Part shown: positions 61,025 to 64,000 of the stretch, one piece after another
Layout of the letters: each line of letters opens with the position of its first letter
Numbering within the stretch: position 1 is the stretch's first letter
Source of the DNA: Anaerolineae bacterium
GTDB taxonomy: Bacteria > Chloroflexota > Anaerolineae > Aggregatilineales > J027
Assembly: GCA_021463865.1 (NCBI GenBank)
Contig: JAJTXY010000005.1
Span: 62,001 to 126,000 of the forward strand
DNA: 64,000 bases
Direction of reading: 5' to 3'
Position numbers and translations under genes: made by a program
The notes under the pieces: generated by a model
The model's database searches: none
Told to the model about the DNA's origin: nothing
The model's input: the letters and a program-made list of their open reading frames with translations, nothing else

Positions 61025-61819
61025 ATGTTTCGAGCGATAGGCAGGACAGCCATGACACAAGATAACTGGCAACCCGCCAACACCATTGAGGTTGACCTCT
61101 GGTACAGCGATTGGGACGCCCAACTGGATCGTGAGGGGATGCAAATTCGCCGCTGGATGCGGGATCGGAATGTGACATCGGTTTTGGATGCCTCCTGTGG
61201 GGCGGGAACCTATGCCGTCGCATTGGCCCAGCAGGGTTTCCAAGTCACTGCTGCCGATGGACGCGCCCGTTTATTGGAGCAGGCGCGTGTCAATGCCCAC
61301 CAATACAATCTGGCCCGTAAGATCAAATTTGTCGAGGCGGGCTTTCTGGAACTGCTGCAAAAAGTCGGTGGGGAGGGTCAATTTGACGCTGTGTTGACCA
61401 AAGGCAATGCGGTGCCCCGTCTGATTTCGGATGAAGATATTGCGGCGACGCTGGCGAATTTTCATCAACTGCTGCGCCCCGGCGGTACGGTCATGATCGG
61501 GATGCAGGATTTCGAGCCATTTGTAGAAGACCGCCCTCGTTTTATCCCAATTGGGGTGGAAGATGACGACGAAGAAGCCCCCCAGCGGGTCAAGTTCCAA
61601 GTTTGGGATTGGGAAGATGGCCCGCCGCTCATGGTCAAGATTAATCATTTTCTCGTTACGGGACGGGGTCTGGATTACCTGACCTATAAACGCGAAGAAC
61701 GCTGTCGGGCGATTACGGCGGTAGAGATGCAGGTCGGGCTGCTTGAAGCGGGTTTTGAAAATATCGAGATTATCCGTGACCGCCTTGAAGTGGTCATGAT
61801 TGCTACCAAACCACAATAG
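61025..61819 (+). CDS. Class I SAM-dependent methyltransferase
   Basis: 264 residues from ATG 61025, or 255 from ATG 61052 (MTQDNWQPAN), which has AGGACA close by and looks more natural. SAM site motif I is VTSVLDASCGAGTYAVALA (motif I with GxGxY-like), then acidic D in VTAADGRARLLEQAR, FDAVLTKGNAVPRL and the LLRPGGTVMIGM step. Similar to GlyA-N-methyltransferase-like enzymes in the first part but the acceptor is not clear; small molecule is possible. It lies 48 bases after the T-box terminator, so it is under tRNA-Val control together with valS 169 bases on. Confidence 0.88.
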   Translation: MFRAIGRTAMTQDNWQPANTIEVDLWYSDWDAQLDREGMQIRRWMRDRNVTSVLDASCGAGTYAVALAQQGFQVTAADGRARLLEQARVNAHQYNLARKIKFVEAGFLELLQKVGGEGQFDAVLTKGNAVPRLISDEDIAATLANFHQLLRPGGTVMIGMQDFEPFVEDRPRFIPIGVEDDDEEAPQRVKFQVWDWEDGPPLMVKINHFLVTGRGLDYLTYKREERCRAITAVEMQVGLLEAGFENIEIIRDRLEVVMIATKPQ

Positions 61820-61909
61820 ACCTCAGATTTGAAAGGGGGTGATGGTGCATGTCACTTGTAGGAAAACCTAGCGATGACCCTGCGGTAGTCCGTTTAAGCC
61901 GATTTGATC

Positions 61910-61946
61910 GGGGTAGGGCACTGTTGCATTGGCATGACCTTGCCCC
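61910..61946 (+). other. Hairpin in the leader of valS
   Basis: GGGGTAGGG (61910-61918) pairs with CCTTGCCCC (61938-61946) with two wobble pairs and a 19-base loop, no T tract. It lies in the 169-base gap between the methyltransferase and valS and has no known match. Confidence 0.35.
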
Positions 61947-61988
61947 ACTGAACAAAGCAATTCTCTAACACTGAGGAACAAAAACCTA

Positions 61989-64000
61989 ATGACCGAAAAA
62001 CTGACCAAGAACTTCCATTTTCAGGAGGCCGAGAGCCGCCTGTATGACTGGTGGTGGCAGTCGGGCTATTTTAAACCCGAAATCGCCCCCAAAGATGCCG
62101 AGCCGTATGTTATCAGTATGCCGCCACCAAACGTGACCGGAGCACTGCATAACGGCCATGCCATGTTTGTCAGCTTAGAAGACATGATGATTCGTCATGC
62201 CCGAATGAAGGGTCGCGCCGCGTTGTGGGTCCCGGGGGCGGATCATGCCGGAATTGCCACACAGTTACAGGTCGAAAAGATGCTGCGGGATGAAGGCAAG
62301 AGCCGCGAAGAAGTGGGCCGCGAAGAATTCCTATACCGCACATGGGAATGGAAAGAAAAGTATGGCGGCGAGATTCAAAATCAACTGCGTAAACTCGGCG
62401 CATCCTGTGATTGGGATCGTGACCGCTTTACGCTGGATGATGGCCTGTCTGTTGCGGTGCGTGAGGCCTTTGTTCGCCTGTGGGAACAGGGTTTGATTTA
62501 CAAGGGCACACGTCTCATCAACTGGTCACCGGGATTGAAAACGGCGGTCAGCGATTTGGAGGTGGAAGACAAAGAAATTGAGGGCAAACTCTATTTCTTT
62601 AAATACCCTGTTGAAGGTGGCGAGTATATTCCAGTGGCGACGACCCGCCCCGAAACCATCTTGGGGGATACGGCGGTGTGTGTCCATCCCGAAGACGAAC
62701 GCTATCAACGGTTTATCGGCAAGATGGCGTATGTGCCGATGCTGAATCGCTCGATTCCGGTGATCGCCGATGAATACGTCACCCGCGAATTTGGTACGGG
62801 GGCACTCAAGGTGACACCGGGCCATGACTTTAACGACTATGAATTGGGTCAAAAACATAGGTTGGAGATTATCAGTATCCTCAATCGTGACGCCAGCCTA
62901 AACGAAAATGCTGGCCCCTATGCCGGGATGGATCGGTTTGAGGCGCGTAAAAAGCTGTGGCAGGATATGGAAGCGGCGGGGTTGACCATTGAGACCAAGC
63001 CCTATTCGATGGTCGTCCCCGTTAGTCAGCGGGGCGGAGAGATCATTGAGCCGATGATTTCCGAACAGTGGTTTGTCAAAATTCAGCCGCTGGCCGACAA
63101 AGCGATTGCAGCCGTGCGTGATGGTCGCATCAAGATCGTGCCGGAACATTTTGAGAAGGTCTATTTCCACTGGCTGGAAAACATCCAAGACTGGTGTGTC
63201 AGCCGTCAGTTGTGGTGGGGACACCGTATCCCAGCGTGGACACACCGCGAAACAGGGGAAATCCGTGTGACTCGTGACGGCCCACCGGATGTGTCGGGCA
63301 AGTGGGAACAGGACGAAGACGTGTTGGATACGTGGTTCAGCAGTGGGTTGTGGCCGTTTAGCACGCTCGGCTGGCCCAACAACACGGCGGATTTGCAGCG
63401 GTTCTACCCGACCCATATGATGGAAACGGGCTATGACATCCTGTTTTTCTGGGTGGCCCGTATGATTATGATGGGCTTGTGGTTCACCGATGAACCGCCC
63501 TTTGAGACGGTCTATCTGCATGGCCTCGTGCGCGACGAGCAGGGCCGTAAGATGAGCAAGACCACTGGGAATGTGATTGACCCACTGGAAATCGTGCAGG
63601 AATTTGGTGCGGATGCCTTGCGGTTTACCTTGCTGACAGGCGGCGCCCCCGGCAGTGACATGAATCTGGCGATGAGCCGTATCGAACACAGCCGCAATTT
63701 CGGAAACAAGCTGTGGCAGATTGCCCGGTTCATTCTGAGCAATCTTGAAGACGATCAGCCGCTAGATTTGCCCAAGCCTGCCACGTTAGATCTGCCGAGT
63801 CGCTGGATTCTCAGCCGCTTGACTGAACTGATTCAGAATGTGGATCGGTTATTCGAGGGGCATAATTATGGAGAGGCCGGACGCCAAATTCTTAGCTTTG
63901 TGTGGGACGAATTTGCCGACTGGTATGTGGAAATCAGCAAGGCAGCATTGTATGGTGGTGATCTGGAAGCCAAAGCCAGCACACGTGCTACGCTCCTCTA
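61989..64000 (+). CDS. valS: Valyl-tRNA synthetase (3' end beyond the window)
   Basis: About 670 of an expected 880-950 codons are present. Class I synthetase: start MTEKLTKNFHFQEAESRLYDWW, signature PPPNVTGALHNGHA (HNGH variant of HIGH, 62148-62159), WVPGADHAGIATQ, editing domain (VATTRPETILGDTAVCVHP, GTGALKVTPGHDFNDYELG) and GRKMSKTTGN near 63549 (KMSKS). It attaches valine to tRNA-Val and edits Thr. CTGAGGA precedes the ATG at 61989. Control by the T-box at 60722 is expected because the specifier is Val. Confidence 0.97.
   Translation, partial: MTEKLTKNFHFQEAESRLYDWWWQSGYFKPEIAPKDAEPYVISMPPPNVTGALHNGHAMFVSLEDMMIRHARMKGRAALWVPGADHAGIATQLQVEKMLRDEGKSREEVGREEFLYRTWEWKEKYGGEIQNQLRKLGASCDWDRDRFTLDDGLSVAVREAFVRLWEQGLIYKGTRLINWSPGLKTAVSDLEVEDKEIEGKLYFFKYPVEGGEYIPVATTRPETILGDTAVCVHPEDERYQRFIGKMAYVPMLNRSIPVIADEYVTREFGTGALKVTPGHDFNDYELGQKHRLEIISILNRDASLNENAGPYAGMDRFEARKKLWQDMEAAGLTIETKPYSMVVPVSQRGGEIIEPMISEQWFVKIQPLADKAIAAVRDGRIKIVPEHFEKVYFHWLENIQDWCVSRQLWWGHRIPAWTHRETGEIRVTRDGPPDVSGKWEQDEDVLDTWFSSGLWPFSTLGWPNNTADLQRFYPTHMMETGYDILFFWVARMIMMGLWFTDEPPFETVYLHGLVRDEQGRKMSKTTGNVIDPLEIVQEFGADALRFTLLTGGAPGSDMNLAMSRIEHSRNFGNKLWQIARFILSNLEDDQPLDLPKPATLDLPSRWILSRLTELIQNVDRLFEGHNYGEAGRQILSFVWDEFADWYVEISKAALYGGDLEAKASTRATLL

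Noticed and set aside
62898-63689. 263-codon minus-strand reading frame
   Set aside because: Antisense of valS, which is certain by its motifs.

Overview
The window looks like a chromosomal segment of a Chloroflexota (probably Anaerolineae-type) bacterium. This is inferred from gene content and protein style, not from a marker-gene phylogeny. The content includes several GAF or cyclic-nucleotide sensor kinases, a receiver-ParA fusion, Thr/Pro-rich secreted proteins, ABC sugar uptake with GH31, GH99-like and GH13 enzymes, an MshA-like glycosyltransferase, and a tRNA-dependent T-box leader. There is no rRNA, CRISPR array, prophage or recognisable transposase. One MITE-like repeat and two decayed small genes are the only signs of mobility or decay.

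Layout. 1-8131: a carbohydrate operon on the minus strand (binding protein, two permeases, GH31, GH99-like), with a divergent LacI-type regulator that carries two DNA-binding domains and a strong palindromic operator in the shared promoter region. 8147-13112: a small ORF, then an operon of an unknown protein, an old-yellow-enzyme oxidoreductase and a GMC oxidoreductase fused to an eight-helix membrane domain. 13113-14813: a sparse stretch with a 38-codon membrane ORF, a broken gene and a DUF433/DUF5615 antitoxin-toxin pair. 14828-18097: GAF histidine kinase, sirtuin, and receiver-ParA ATPase. 18374-26999: CelD-type acyltransferase, GT4 glycosyltransferase, glycosidase-like protein, a large unknown protein with an HxxxD motif, and purB. 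27038-37670: secreted proteins (LamG-like, DUF5060 glycosidase-like, LysM-glycosidase), mutL, a PAS/GAF kinase and HtrA, with the MITE-like element at 35770-35909.

37885-41795: a compact plus-strand cluster with a ParB/SbnI-like protein, an esterase, an ACT-like protein, a CoA-binding protein and two unknowns. 41897-48533: housekeeping genes on the minus strand (polyprenyl synthase, OsmC, purH, secF, secD, yajC). 48655-56960: membrane NERD-like protein, GT39 mannosyltransferase-like protein, SPFH protein with partner, class II aldolase, a broken gene, Nudix hydrolase and a cNMP-binding kinase. 57089-60377: a second sugar-binding lipoprotein, a secreted alpha-amylase and a small membrane protein. 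60595-64000: one promoter appears to drive tRNA-Thr(CGU), a Val-type T-box leader, a methyltransferase and valS (cut by the window end).

The genes suggest a heterotroph living on alpha-linked glucans or related polysaccharides: secreted amylase and other glycosidases cut polymers outside the cell, two ABC binding proteins capture oligosaccharides, and GH31/GH99-like enzymes finish the job. No ABC ATPase is present, so a shared ATPase elsewhere must energise the 3494-6781 transporter. The most unusual items are the tandem-HTH LacI regulator with its operators, the tRNA-Thr/T-box/methyltransferase/valS arrangement, the membrane-fused GMC oxidoreductase operon, and the 18-26 kb acyltransferase/glycosyltransferase cluster with its unknown 644- and 794-residue proteins.
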